Assembly (NCBI GenBank): GCA_017084465.1
Contig: CP070896.1
Location: forward strand, 248,001 to 312,000
Direction: 5' to 3'
Origin: Lacrimispora xylanisolvens
Lineage (GTDB): Bacteria > Bacillota > Clostridia > Lachnospirales > Lachnospiraceae
DNA length: 64,000 bases
Part shown: positions 46,828-56,479 of the stretch, one piece after another
How the letters are laid out: each line of letters begins with the position of its first letter
Position numbering within the stretch: position 1 is the first letter of the stretch
Notes under the pieces: generated by a model
Databases searched by the model: none
Seen by the model: the letters and a program-made list of their open reading frames with translations, nothing else
What the model was told of the DNA's origin: nothing
Position numbers and translations under genes: made by a program

Positions 46828-47714
46828 CTAATCAGTTCTTTTATCTCCGAAAAAGAATAGCGCCACCGTTCCAGGACCTGTGTGGGAACCGATTACGCAG
46901 CCAATGCTGTTAATAATCACTTTTCCTGACAGCATGGGGAAGCGACTCTCAATGAGCGCTGCCACCTCTTTTGCATCGGCCTCACAGGCAGAGTGGGCAA
47001 TCACACATTTTCCGTTATAGCGGGAACCATTTTGGGCATGGAGTTCCATCATTTTTACCATTTCCTGAATGGCTCTTTTTTTTGTCCTTATTTTCTGTCT
47101 TGGAATTAAATGTCCGGTATCATCTATATTCATGAGAGGGCAGATATTCAAAATAGTTCCAAGCATTGCAGAGGTGGCAGATATTCTTCCTCCACGTTTA
47201 TAGCTGGTAAGATCTGTAGAGAAAAACCAATGGTGAACAGAAAGCCGGTTATTCATAACCCACTGTGCTGCCGCCTCTAATGTGGCTCCATTATCCCGTA
47301 AATCCGCCGCTGCATCGGTTAAAAGTCCATAACCAGAGGAGGCCCCAAGTGTATCCAGGATGATAATGGTCTTCTCCGGATATCTCTGGCGCATCTCTCT
47401 TGCTGCCACACAGGCGGAATTATAAGTACCGGAAATCCCGGAAGACAGGGTAAGATGCAGAATATCCTTTCCTTCTTTAAGATCGGTTCAAAGAAATTGC
47501 AGTATTCCTCAACATTAACCTGAGAGGTATAAGGTGCTGCCCCTTTGGTAATTCTCTCATAAAATTTTTCAAACGGGATACTCTCCCCTAAATCATCCGG
47601 ATAAGTTACCCCATCGATTGTGTAATGAAAACAGACATATGGAATATTGCGGCTTTCAAAAAATTCCTTTTTCATGTCTGCCGTGGAACAACAGGTTAAA
47701 ACAAAATTTCCCAT
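46828..47714 (-). CDS. DegV-family fatty-acid-binding protein (one frame break)
   Basis: DegV/FakB proteins hold a fatty acid for the kinase FakA. Repaired length about 295 residues. The N-terminal domain starts MGNFVLTCCSTADMKKEFFE; the fatty-acid carboxylate site TLSSGISGTYNSA is split by the break. The C-terminal domain includes WFFSTDLTSYKRGGRISA and ends IGSHTGPGTVALFFFG, both family signatures. The break is at 47476-47478: one A missing, repair gives FEPILKEGKDILHLTLSSG. Start at 47714 after AGGAGGT; it is last in the phosphate operon, 31 bp after the sensor kinase. No fakA here. Confidence 0.88.
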
Positions 47715-47745
47715 ACCCGTACACCTCCTGCCTGAAACGGCTTTT

Positions 47746-49152
47746 TTATAGTGTTTTTCCCTGGACCGGAATTTTAACCATAAATTCCGTTCCAACATCA
47801 ATCGTTGATTCCACCGTAATGGTGCCATGATAAAAGTTTACAATATGCTTTACAATGGAAAGACCAAGACCGGTTCCGCCCTGTTTTTTACTTCTCCCCT
47901 TATCAACCCGGTAGAACCGTTCAAATATACGCCCTAACGATTCTTTTGGAATCCCCCCATCCCATTATCTTTTACCCGGATTATCACATTGCGGTCTTCC
48001 TCACGAACTGTGATCCAGACCTCTCCGCCTGGTTTATTATATTTTACCGCATTGCTGACCAGATTGCCAATTAATTCCTTCATCTGCTGGCCGTTAGCAT
48101 AGATACAGACCGGCTTACAGTCCATATGAAGAAGAACTTCGTGGGAAGCTGCAAGGGGTTCTAAGGATTCGATGATATCCTCCACCAGTATGGAAAGGCG
48201 TACATCGCTTTTTAAAACCTCTGCCTCTTTCGTCTCCAGACGGGATATCATAAGAATATCATTTATCAGGTTATTCATATTTCCCGCTTCTTTTTTAATG
48301 CGCTTTATAAAATCTGACTTTTGGGCTTCATCCTGTATAATCCCGCTTTCCAAAAGTTCCGCATAGCCCTGTACCGATGTAATGGGAGTTTTTAATTCAT
48401 GAGAAGCATTGCTGAAAAATTCCTGTCGGATCTGCTTTTCCCGTTCAATCTGAGTCAGATAGTCTTTTACATTCTTTGACATCCTGGTTGTGGTTTCTGC
48501 AATGATATTAATTTCCGGATACTGATATCGTTCAAAAGAAAGATCTGTATAATCGCCGTTAACCTTTAACATTTCCTGGGAAATTTCTTTAAGAGGCCGG
48601 GTGATTGACTCAGCAAAACTGTCTGCTGAAAAAGCTGAATACATGATTGCAGCGAGAAAACTAAGCCATACAGCAGGGAGAAGAAGTATTAAATTTTCTT
48701 TCATACCGGTATAGGGAATTGCCATTCGCAGAATGTAATCGGATTTGGAAGAGCGGATGGCAACATAAAGCATACTCTCCTTAAGGGTCTTTGAATAACG
48801 TCTGGCAGTTCCTGTCCCACCTGCCAGTGCTTCCTTCACCTCTTCCCTGTCTCCGTGATTATCCCAAAGAAGCGACCGGTACTTCTCCAGTATCGGCCGC
48901 TACGGTTCCATCAAGGCTAATGACGGTGAAACGGCTACGGTTTTCACTTAATGTTGGCTTTAGGTCTCCGATTTCCTTTTCTAAATCTCCGTTGTAATCA
49001 AGAACCTCATCCATAGCCTTTAATGTATATTTCATGTCTTTTCTGGAATTTTTAAGCAGAGCACTGCTGGAGGCAATATAAAAGATAGAACTGCTTAACA
49101 CCAGTACTACAAGAATAATCTGAATAAACTTTAAAAAGATCGCCTGTTTCAT
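47746..49152 (-). CDS. phoR: PhoR-like sensor histidine kinase (two frame breaks)
   Basis: Membrane sensor for the adjacent response regulator, about 468 residues after repair. Start MKQAIFLKFIQIILVVLV after GGGAGGCACT. Two transmembrane helices (about 10-30 and 165-185) flank an extracytoplasmic part. HAMP-like linker, then HisKA with SNASHELKTPITSVQGYAEL (phospho-His) and HATPase with LVSNAVKYNKPGG, DNGMGIPKESL and GGTGLGLSIVKHIV. Breaks: near 48863-48866 one extra T, and a six-G run at 47953-47958 should be four G (or seven). Stop then at 47746. It lies between regulator and degV. Confidence 0.9.
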
Positions 49153-49193
49153 AGTGCCTCCCTCTGTCATTTTATACCGCCTGTTTTTTTCCA

Positions 49194-49883
49194 TCATTCT
49201 TCGGTTTTAATAAAGCGGTAGCCCACTCCCCGAACCGTCTTAATGCAGGAACCGCCGTTTTCTCCCAGCTTCTGCCGCAGCGTACGGATGTGCATGTCAA
49301 GTGTCCGGGTCTCTCCATCATAATCATATCCCCAGATGTGATTCAGCAGTTCGTCTCTGGTCACTACTTTATTGTGATTTTCCATAAGATATTGCAGCAA
49401 TTCAAACTCTTTTAATGTAAGTTCAACCTTTACTCCGTCACAATAAACTTCTCTGGTCTTCTTGTTTAAGTTCAGACAATACTGATCCAGTTCATCCTCA
49501 GATCCCTGATTTTTCGTACTCCGGCGCAAAAGACTGCGGATGCGCGCCGCAAGCTCCATGACACCAAAAGGCTTTGTCATATAGTCATCTGCACCGCCAT
49601 CCAGACCGGCCACTTTGTCAAACTCCCGGTCTTTCGCAGTGAGGACAAGAATGGGAATGTCTTTTAATGAATCATTTTTCCGGATTTTGCGGATAGCCGA
49701 CAATCCGTCCATACCAGGAAGCATCAGATCAAATACAGCCAGTGCGGGTTTGTCCGTTTCCATACTCTTTAAGGCTTCCTCTGCCAGTTCATGTGCAGAC
49801 ACCTCATATCCAAAGCCTTCCAGGGCAATTTTTATTAAGTCCCTGATATTGTCATCATCCTCTACTACATAGATTCGTTCCAT
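49194..49883 (-). CDS. phoB: PhoB/PhoP-like response regulator
   Basis: OmpR-family regulator of 229 residues. Receiver domain (1-120) starts MERIYVVEDDDNIRDLIKIA, with phospho-Asp in AVFDLMLPGMDG and the Lys of MTKPFG. C-terminal winged helix (about 135-227) includes LTLKEFELLQYLMENHNKVV and TLDMHIRTLRQKLG. Located between the Na/Pi cotransporter and the sensor kinase; the TTTACA repeats before the operon fit the DNA site of Bacillus PhoP, so phosphate control is likely. Confidence 0.92.
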   Translation of the reverse strand: MERIYVVEDDDNIRDLIKIALEGFGYEVSAHELAEEALKSMETDKPALAVFDLMLPGMDGLSAIRKIRKNDSLKDIPILVLTAKDREFDKVAGLDGGADDYMTKPFGVMELAARIRSLLRRSTKNQGSEDELDQYCLNLNKKTREVYCDGVKVELTLKEFELLQYLMENHNKVVTRDELLNHIWGYDYDGETRTLDMHIRTLRQKLGENGGSCIKTVRGVGYRFIKTEE

Positions 49884-49922
49884 ACATTCTCCTTTCTGTC
49901 TAAAAAAGTTTAAGTATGTTTC

Positions 49923-51578
49923 TTATATTTCTTCCTTTACGTAACCTGCAATGTTATGTGCATGGTCAGAAATTCTCTCCAGGTTACTTAATGCATCCAA
50001 AAAGATAACTCCGTTTTCCGGTTTACAAGCCTGGGCAGATAACCGTTCAATATGACGTTCTCTTAATTCTTCCTCCAGGCTGTCTACATTTTCCTCACTC
50101 TGAACCACGGCACGCACTTCTGACATATCAGAAGTTTCTCTTGCTTTCACAGCATGTTCCAGAGAAGAGCGGACAGCTTTCAGCATTTCTCTCATTTCAC
50201 TTTCTGCTTCCTGGGAAAAGATAATCTTACGATTGGCTTTTTCCGCTGCAAGCTCTGATAAGTTTTCACAGTGATCGCTGACACGTTCAAAATCACTGAC
50301 TGTATAGAAGAGGTTTTTAACCAGCATATGCTGTTCTTCATTTAAGGATTGATTATTGATTTTTATTAAATAATCTGTCAGCAATTTCTCATAATGATCA
50401 ATCTTTTGTTCCAGCTTCTCCACCTGTTTAATTTCGGATATGTCACTGCTCAGCAGTGCATCTGCTGCAACATCAAAATTTTCAAGTGCAGCATATCCCA
50501 TATTCACCACCTGCTGATTTACATTTTCAATGGCAAAAGATGGCGTTTCCAGAATTCTCTCATCTAAATGGCGTTTCATTTCGCTTTCAGAATCAGGCTG
50601 TTCTTCTTTTTCCTTACTCCGCACAAAAATTCCGGAGGCTTTTACCAGAAGCCCGGCAAAAGGAAATAAGATAATGGTATTGGTTACGTTAAATATGGTA
50701 TGAAATATGGATATCTCTACGCTGGTAATGGAAGAAGATGCAAGTACCGGATTCAGTTTAAATAAAACAAACATGATAATTCCAAAAATAAAGGCACCTG
50801 TCACATTAAACAGTAGATGCATGACAGCGGCACGTTTGGCAGTCCGATTGGCTCCCAAACTGGAAAGAAGTGCAGTTACACAGGTACCGATATTCTGCCC
50901 CAATGTAATAAAAATAGCGGATTGCCAGTTAACAATTCCATTGAGTGCAAGTGTCTGTAAAATACCCACAGAAGCAGAAGAACTTTGTATAATGCCGGTT
51001 ACCACAAGTCCGGCCAGAATTCCAAGGATGGGATTTCTGCCAAGTACAGAAAATGCCTGTCCGAATATGGGAGCATCTTTGTAAGGAGTAATGGATACGG
51101 ACATAAAAGTAAGACCAATAAATAAAACACCGAAACCAACTAAAATCTGACCGATTTGTTTTTTCTTTTCACTCTTTGCAAATAAATTAAAGAGAGCGCC
51201 AACGCCCACCAATGCAGGGGCAAAAAATTCAGGCTTTAACATCTCTCCCCATTCACTCATGGAGACGATCCAGCTGGTAACAGTTGTTCCAATGTTTGCA
51301 CCCATAATGATGCCCACTGCCTGCTGAAGATTAATGATACCCGCGTTGACAAATCCAACCACCATTACTGTAGTGGCAGAACTGCTCTGAATAATAGCGG
51401 TAATTCCCGTTCCAAGCAAAACACCCATCAGCCGGTTGCTGGTTAATGCTCCAAGCAATTGCTGCATCTTATGTCCTGCAGATTTCTGTAGTCCATCAGC
51501 CATGGCATCCATTCCGTAAAGGAACATTCCCAGCCCCCCGATAAACTGAAACAGCATTTGTATATCTGTAATTGACAT
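49923..51578 (-). CDS. Sodium-dependent phosphate cotransporter with PhoU domain
   Basis: NptA-type Na/Pi symporter, 551 residues. Two inverted Na_Pi_cotrans repeats carry the QSSS signatures IIQSSSATTVMVVGF and IIQSSSASVGILQT; about eight to nine membrane helices in total (residues 8-310). The C-terminal half (about 345-550) is a PhoU-like helical domain, thought to regulate transport. Start MSITDIQMLFQF at 51578 after AGGAGGATG; the frame to 51608 enters the leader. It is first in the phosphate operon. Confidence 0.92.
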   Translation of the reverse strand: MSITDIQMLFQFIGGLGMFLYGMDAMADGLQKSAGHKMQQLLGALTSNRLMGVLLGTGITAIIQSSSATTVMVVGFVNAGIINLQQAVGIIMGANIGTTVTSWIVSMSEWGEMLKPEFFAPALVGVGALFNLFAKSEKKKQIGQILVGFGVLFIGLTFMSVSITPYKDAPIFGQAFSVLGRNPILGILAGLVVTGIIQSSSASVGILQTLALNGIVNWQSAIFITLGQNIGTCVTALLSSLGANRTAKRAAVMHLLFNVTGAFIFGIIMFVLFKLNPVLASSSITSVEISIFHTIFNVTNTIILFPFAGLLVKASGIFVRSKEKEEQPDSESEMKRHLDERILETPSFAIENVNQQVVNMGYAALENFDVAADALLSSDISEIKQVEKLEQKIDHYEKLLTDYLIKINNQSLNEEQHMLVKNLFYTVSDFERVSDHCENLSELAAEKANRKIIFSQEAESEMREMLKAVRSSLEHAVKARETSDMSEVRAVVQSEENVDSLEEELRERHIERLSAQACKPENGVIFLDALSNLERISDHAHNIAGYVKEEI

Positions 51579-51612
51579 ATCATCCTCCTGTATTTCATGA
51601 CAAGTCATGTTA

Positions 51613-51673
51613 TGTAAGTATCATATCAAATCTATGTAAAGTATTATGCATGCAATTGTAAAATTTATGTAAA
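51613..51673 (-). promoter_or_regulatory. Phased Pho-box repeats before the Na/Pi cotransporter operon
   Basis: Minus-strand TTTACA at 51668-51673, 51657-51662 and 51635-51640, with CTTACA at 51613-51618. The first pair are 11 bp apart (TTTACA-N5-TTTACA), the PhoP-binding pattern TT(A/T/C)ACA known from B. subtilis; the others continue at 22-bp steps, the same helical phase. Confidence 0.7.
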
Positions 51674-51681
51674 ATTTTGTC

Positions 51682-52674
51682 TTACTGTAAAATTTCCTTA
51701 TATACACGGAGAACATTGCCGTAAAAAACAGCCTCAATTTCAGAATCGGAGAAGCCTTCTTTTTTCATGCATGCCTCTAAAAGCGGCAGATCTTCCGGAG
51801 ATTTCATCTCCAGTTCTCCTCCGATGCCATCAAAATCCGATCCCAGACCAATGCAGCCAATGCCACCGATCTTCTTTAAATGCTTTATGTGTGAGACCAT
51901 ATCCTGAATGCGGCTAAGTGACTTCTCCCCTTTCTTCCAGTCATGAAGAAAATCCCCGCAAAAATTAATTCCTGTAACTCCGCCCCGCTCTGCAAGCATT
52001 TTTATCATCTCATCGGTTAAATTTCTGGGATTGGATGCTATGGTTCTTGCATTGGAGTGACTTGCCACAAAAGGTTTTTTCGTATGACGGAACACATCAT
52101 AAATACCTGCATCGGATAAATGGGAAACATCAATGATCATGCCCAGCCGCTCCATCTCCTCCACAAAAACAATACCCGTTTCGGTAAGTCCGTGTTCGGT
52201 TTCCGGTTCAAAAAATGCTTCCTCTTTCTCAATGCGGATTCGGTTGGGATAAGCCAGTTCATTGATGTGATTCCAGGTAAGCGTCATCATACGGACTCCC
52301 AGGCGGTAAAAATTACGTAAAAATGCCGTTTCCCCCTGACAGACACCGCCCTCCTCAATGGTAAGCATGGCAGACATCCGCCCTTCCTTCCGGTTTTTCT
52401 CTATATCTTCATATGTTCTGACAATTCCAATTAAATCCCCATACAGTTCCAGTTCGGTATAAAATAAGTCCAGCAGCTTCATACAGTATTCAAACGGTCT
52501 TTCGTGCTTTGTCAGTTCTGTAAACAGGGCAAAATTCTGCAGACAGTAATTCCCTTTTTTCATTCTCTCCAAATCAATATGGCAATCATTTTTTAATATA
52601 GAACCTTCTTTTCCCGCCTGTCTTCTGTAATAAAGCTCCGCTATGGTATCACAATGCATATCTGCAACATTCAT
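51682..52674 (-). CDS. Membrane-dipeptidase family (M19) zinc dipeptidase
   Basis: Renal-dipeptidase-type metallohydrolase, 330 residues, TIM barrel. Metal-binding features: VADMHCDTIAELY (H-x-D), bridging Glu in MLTIEEGG, IIDVSHLSDAG and FVASHSNARTI for the two zinc histidines, and GLGSDFDGIGG near the C-terminus. No signal peptide, so it is cytoplasmic and probably cleaves dipeptides, including D-amino acid forms. Stands alone between the MacB-type operon terminator and the phosphate operon. Confidence 0.93.
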   Translation of the reverse strand: MNVADMHCDTIAELYYRRQAGKEGSILKNDCHIDLERMKKGNYCLQNFALFTELTKHERPFEYCMKLLDLFYTELELYGDLIGIVRTYEDIEKNRKEGRMSAMLTIEEGGVCQGETAFLRNFYRLGVRMMTLTWNHINELAYPNRIRIEKEEAFFEPETEHGLTETGIVFVEEMERLGMIIDVSHLSDAGIYDVFRHTKKPFVASHSNARTIASNPRNLTDEMIKMLAERGGVTGINFCGDFLHDWKKGEKSLSRIQDMVSHIKHLKKIGGIGCIGLGSDFDGIGGELEMKSPEDLPLLEACMKKEGFSDSEIEAVFYGNVLRVYKEILQ

Positions 52675-52715
52675 TTTCTATATCCTTTCCTATCACAAAG
52701 ATTCTCTTACGCCCG

Positions 52716-52748
52716 AAAAGGAGTAGCCGTAAAAGAGCTACTCCTTTG
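52716..52748 (-). terminator. Terminator after the MacB-type permease gene
   Basis: AAAGGAGTAGC / GCTACTCCTTT, perfect 11-bp stem, 9-nt loop, followed on the minus strand by TTC. The reverse strand also reads as a hairpin with TTT. A promoter for the dipeptidase (TTGCAA 52784-52789, TACTAT 52761-52766, 17-bp spacer) lies immediately upstream, so this hairpin may also be the start of that transcript. Confidence 0.65.
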
Positions 52749-52804
52749 GTACCTATGCAAATAGTATCACTCCTATGACACATTTGCAAGAAATTATTCC
52801 TTTG

Positions 52805-53988
52805 TTATTCACTTCGAAGTGCATCAATGGGACTTAAGTTGGCAGCACGGCTGGCCGGCATGTATCCAAACAAAAGACCGATTCCAACTGATACGCTAAA
52901 GGACACAATTACTGCGCCCGGCGTAGGTGTTGCATTGATTCCAATGGCAGCTCCCACCAGGGTAGTTGCTACGGAGCCTACTACAATTCCAACCACACCT
53001 CCAAGAGAGCTGGTCACAGCCGCTTCAATTACAAACTGCTGCATGATGTGTCTTTTTTGCTCCCAGAGCCTTTCTGATTCCGATTTCTCTGGTTCGTTCC
53101 GATACTGACACCAGCATAATATTCATGACTCCCACACCTGCAACAAGAAGTGAAATTCCGGCAATTCCGCCAAGGACCATGGACATCATGGCAATCATGG
53201 AATCTAAAGATTCCAGCATCTCGCTCATGGCGGTAACCCGGTACAGACTGTCATCCTTATATATTCCCAATAAAAATGTTTCCAGAGACTCTTTGGCTTT
53301 TGCCGTATAGTCTGTATCGGATGTGGAAAACACGTAGTTGCTGATTTTTGCCGTATTGTTCATTTTTTGCAGCGCTGCTGTATGGAAGATACAAAATATC
53401 ATCCGTTCCTCCCGCTTCCAGCTCATCCTCATCCTGTCTTGATATCACTCCCACAATCCGGTAAGCGCTGCCATTCATTTTAATTGTTTTGTCTATGGCA
53501 TTCTCTACGCTTCCATATAATTTCCAGGCAACGTAATACCCTGCCACACATACCTTCTGTCTGGAGGCAATATCAGAATAGGAAATAAAACGTCCTGCTT
53601 CAAGAGTCTGATCCTTCATACCCAGATAATCCTCACTGACTCCTGTTACTGTGGTATCTTCCAGAGATTCAGTTCCATATTTCAACTTGGCACTTACCGA
53701 TACGCTGGGTGTCATATGGGAAAATAAATCCCTGTTATCGTTATAAAACTGATACATTTCATCTACATCTGCATATCTGGTTGTTAAGTTGGTTAAGCGG
53801 ACCGTCATCTGATTGGTACCCATACTGGTAAAGCTGTCCTTCATATAAGACATCTGACCGTTTACAATACTGACCAGAATAATCACCGATGCCACACCTA
53901 TAATAATACCCAGCATGGTGAGGAAAGAACGCATCTTATTCCCCCAGATACTTTTCAGAGCCATTTTAAAGGATTGCAGAATATTCAT
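52805..53988 (-). CDS. MacB-type ABC permease (two frame breaks)
   Basis: FtsX/MacB-fold membrane component, about 395 residues after repair. N-terminal helix and large extracytoplasmic MacB_PCD domain (about 45-260; starts [20 protein letters not shown]) followed by three helices with the FtsX signature ([20 protein letters not shown]) and [15 protein letters not shown]. Breaks: A-run near 53363-53368 (one extra; repair [16 protein letters not shown]) and A-run near 53050-53055 (two missing; repair [16 protein letters not shown]). Its start overlaps the ATPase stop by 23 bp. Forms the export complex with the ATPase and the HlyD protein; substrate unknown. Confidence 0.9.
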
Positions 53989-54673
53989 TTACGTCTCCAT
54001 CGAAATTAATCTTACCATCGTGTACTCTGATCACCCGCCGTGCTTCTAAAGCAATGCTGCTGTCGTGAGTAATCATTACAATGGTATTGCCCTCATCATT
54101 TAGTTCCTTTAAAAAATCCAGTACATCCCGGCTGGTTTTGGAATCCAGGGCACCCGTCGGTTCATCTGCCAGAATCAGAGAGGGATTTCCCGCCAGAGCT
54201 CTTGCTATGGATACTCTTTGCTGCTGTCCGCCGGATAGCTGGTTTGGGAGATTTCTCCACTTGTCTGCCAGTCCCACCCGTTCCAAAGACGCCATGGCAC
54301 GTTCTTTTCGTTCCTCATTTCCGGCTCCGGCATAGAGTAGGGGCAGCTCTACATTTTCCAGAAGGTTTAATTTGGGAAGCAGATTGTACTGCTGAAAAAT
54401 AAATCCGATCATTTTATTCCGTATCTGAGCCAGCTGATTGTCAGTCATACTTCCCACATCTTCACCGCCCAGGAGATATGTACCATCGCTTGGAACATCA
54501 AGAGCACCTATAATATTCATAAGAGTGGATTTCCCGCTTCCTGACTTTCCAACAATGGCAACGAATTCTCCCCGATATATGGTCATGGTCACTCCGTCGT
54601 TAGCGCGTACCTCTTCCTCTCCCATCTGATATACCTTGTAGATCTCCTTTAATTCAATCAAGGGCTCTGCCAC
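53966..54673 (-). CDS. MacB-type ABC transporter ATP-binding protein
   Basis: Energises the MacB-type permease. Walker [17 protein letters not shown]-loop [13 protein letters not shown], signature [15 protein letters not shown], Walker [16 protein letters not shown]-loop MITHDS. Length about 235, normal for LolD/MacB ATPases. I chose the GTG start ([15 protein letters not shown]) at 54673, preceded by GAGGAGGAATGG. A longer ATG frame to 54814 only reads the Gly/Ser-coding tail of the upstream gene in another frame. 16 bp after the HlyD gene. Confidence 0.9.
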   Translation of the reverse strand: MAEPLIELKEIYKVYQMGEEEVRANDGVTMTIYRGEFVAIVGKSGSGKSTLMNIIGALDVPSDGTYLLGGEDVGSMTDNQLAQIRNKMIGFIFQQYNLLPKLNLLENVELPLLYAGAGNEERKERAMASLERVGLADKWRNLPNQLSGGQQQRVSIARALAGNPSLILADEPTGALDSKTSRDVLDFLKELNDEGNTIVMITHDSSIALEARRVIRVHDGKINFDGDVNEYSAIL

Positions 54674-54689
54674 ATTCCATTCCTCCTCA

Positions 54690-56465
54690 TTATTTTGAAC
54701 GGGACTGACCGCCTCCGCTGTTGCTTCTGCTATTATTATTTCCACTTCCACTTCCGCTTCGTCCTGTTCGTTCCATGGAACCGCCCATTCCTCCCGGAGG
54801 ACCTCCCATCTCACCTGGCATGCCGGTAGTTTTACTGGTATTGGTTACTGTAGTCTGAGCCACATAAACTTCCTGATTTTCTTCAAGACCCGAAGTTATT
54901 TCCACATAATCATCATTAATTAATCCGGTTTTTACTTCAACCTCTTTAAATCCTGCCGGGACCGCTCCATCTGCCTCTTTTACGGTATCATCCTTGATAT
55001 AAACATTATTACCCCGTATCAGTGCATCGGCCGGAATGGTAAGCACGTCAGAAGCCTCCTTTAATACAATGACTCCATCCACATTCATACCGGGAAGCAG
55101 GTCATCCATGCCATCATCTAACGTAATGGTAACCGGATAATTGGTTACTCCATCGGTTGTGGTGCTTTTCAGACTTACATTGGTAACTGTACCTGAAAAT
55201 GTCTTTCCGCTTACAGCATCAGCGGTAATTTCCACTTTCTGCCCCACTGCCACTGATTTGACATCCAGCTCATCCACACTCATTTCAAAGGTATAATTGG
55301 ACATGTCATAGATTGTTGCAAGTGTGGTGCTGCCGCTGGAGCTTTTTGTAATCTTATCTCCCACCTTAATGCTTTTTGTGATCACTTTACCTGATATAGG
55401 CGCAGTAATCGTATAATTGTCGTAGGTTTCCTGGGAGTTATCCAGTGAATTTTTTGCAGACTCAAGAGATGTTTGTGCTTTATCCATGGCATCCTTATAG
55501 GTACGGATGAGGGCTGCCGCACTTTTGCTTTCTATGGTAAAAACAGGAGTTCCTTTGGTCACGTAGTCACCCTCATGCACAAGCAATGCACTTACCTCAA
55601 CTCCAGATGGAAGATCCGCTTTCATTGTGGTCTCAAGTTTTGCTTCAAATGTTCCCTCCATGGTGCATACAAAACCTGCTGCTGTTGCCGTAGCAGAAAT
55701 ATCCTTTGTCAGACCTCCGGGATTTTGGACTTCCATGGTGACATAGCGGACAATCCTGCCTCCAGTCAGGGTTACATCCATGTTTCCTACAGAAACAACC
55801 GTTCCATTTACCTGTTCGCCTGTATCTGAAAGAGTTAAAACTGCTGTGCTTCCGACCGGTATCTGAGCTGCCTCTCCAGAGAGAAACGGAAGCTTGATTT
55901 TCATAATGCTGTCATCTACAATAGAGGCTATTTCCGTTTTATCACTGATTTTATCTCCTTCTTTAATAGACAAGGAACTGATATATCCGGTTTCCGTAGA
56001 TTTATATGTATTTTGACTGTAATCCTTTAAAGCATCATTATAATTATCCAGTGCCACCTGATAACTTTCCTGTGCCCGTTCAAGAGAATTGTTGGCTGAG
56101 GTCAGCTGAGTTTCCGCAGAAGAGCTGTCAATCCGGTATAAAACCTGGCCCTTTTCCACTTCATCACCCTCTTCAAAATTGGCTTCCGTCACCTCTCCTT
56201 CCGCCAGCGAAGTGATATCATAAGTATCCTTGGGGGAAATGGTTCCGGAAGAAGACAGTTTTGATGAAATGTCTCTTTTTGTTACAACAGCGGTTTTGAT
56301 TTTTTTTGCCTGGGCATTTGCTTCCTTGCTCTTTTTGTATGAAAAAGCAAAAAAAATCCCTGCAAATGCAGTAACGATCAGGAGCACAAGAATGAAAACC
56401 TTTTTCCGCTTTCCATTTCTTTTTTTCTGATCACTTTTTAAAATTTTCTGGATGATTTTTTTCAT
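54690..56465 (-). CDS. HlyD/MacA-type efflux adaptor protein
   Basis: Periplasmic-adaptor-type protein, 591 residues, anchored by one N-terminal helix (about 22-42). It contains a lipoyl hairpin split around long coiled coils: DTYDITSLAEGEVTEANFEE, then a coiled region (about 115-150, NNSLERAQESYQVALDN) and a second (AQTSLESAKNSLDNSQETYD). These are followed by beta-barrel and membrane-proximal domains (VGQKVEITADAVSGKTFSGT). A long Gly/Ser/Asn/Met-rich C-terminal tail (560-591) is unusual. In Gram-positives MacA-like adaptors work with MacB for antimicrobial peptides or toxins; substrate unknown here. Confidence 0.9.
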   Translation of the reverse strand: MKKIIQKILKSDQKKRNGKRKKVFILVLLIVTAFAGIFFAFSYKKSKEANAQAKKIKTAVVTKRDISSKLSSSGTISPKDTYDITSLAEGEVTEANFEEGDEVEKGQVLYRIDSSSAETQLTSANNSLERAQESYQVALDNYNDALKDYSQNTYKSTETGYISSLSIKEGDKISDKTEIASIVDDSIMKIKLPFLSGEAAQIPVGSTAVLTLSDTGEQVNGTVVSVGNMDVTLTGGRIVRYVTMEVQNPGGLTKDISATATAAGFVCTMEGTFEAKLETTMKADLPSGVEVSALLVHEGDYVTKGTPVFTIESKSAAALIRTYKDAMDKAQTSLESAKNSLDNSQETYDNYTITAPISGKVITKSIKVGDKITKSSSGSTTLATIYDMSNYTFEMSVDELDVKSVAVGQKVEITADAVSGKTFSGTVTNVSLKSTTTDGVTNYPVTITLDDGMDDLLPGMNVDGVIVLKEASDVLTIPADALIRGNNVYIKDDTVKEADGAVPAGFKEVEVKTGLINDDYVEITSGLEENQEVYVAQTTVTNTSKTTGMPGEMGGPPGGMGGSMERTGRSGSGSGNNNSRSNSGGGQSRSK

Positions 56466-56479
56466 TCCGGCCTCTCCCG

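Noticed and set aside
52805..53988. Three separate small permease genes
   Set aside because: The three frames join into one MacB-fold protein once two A-run errors are repaired.
54674..54814. N-terminal extension of the MacB-type ATPase to an upstream ATG
   Set aside because: It is the HlyD tail read in another frame; the GTG at 54673 with GAGGAGG before it fits the family start.
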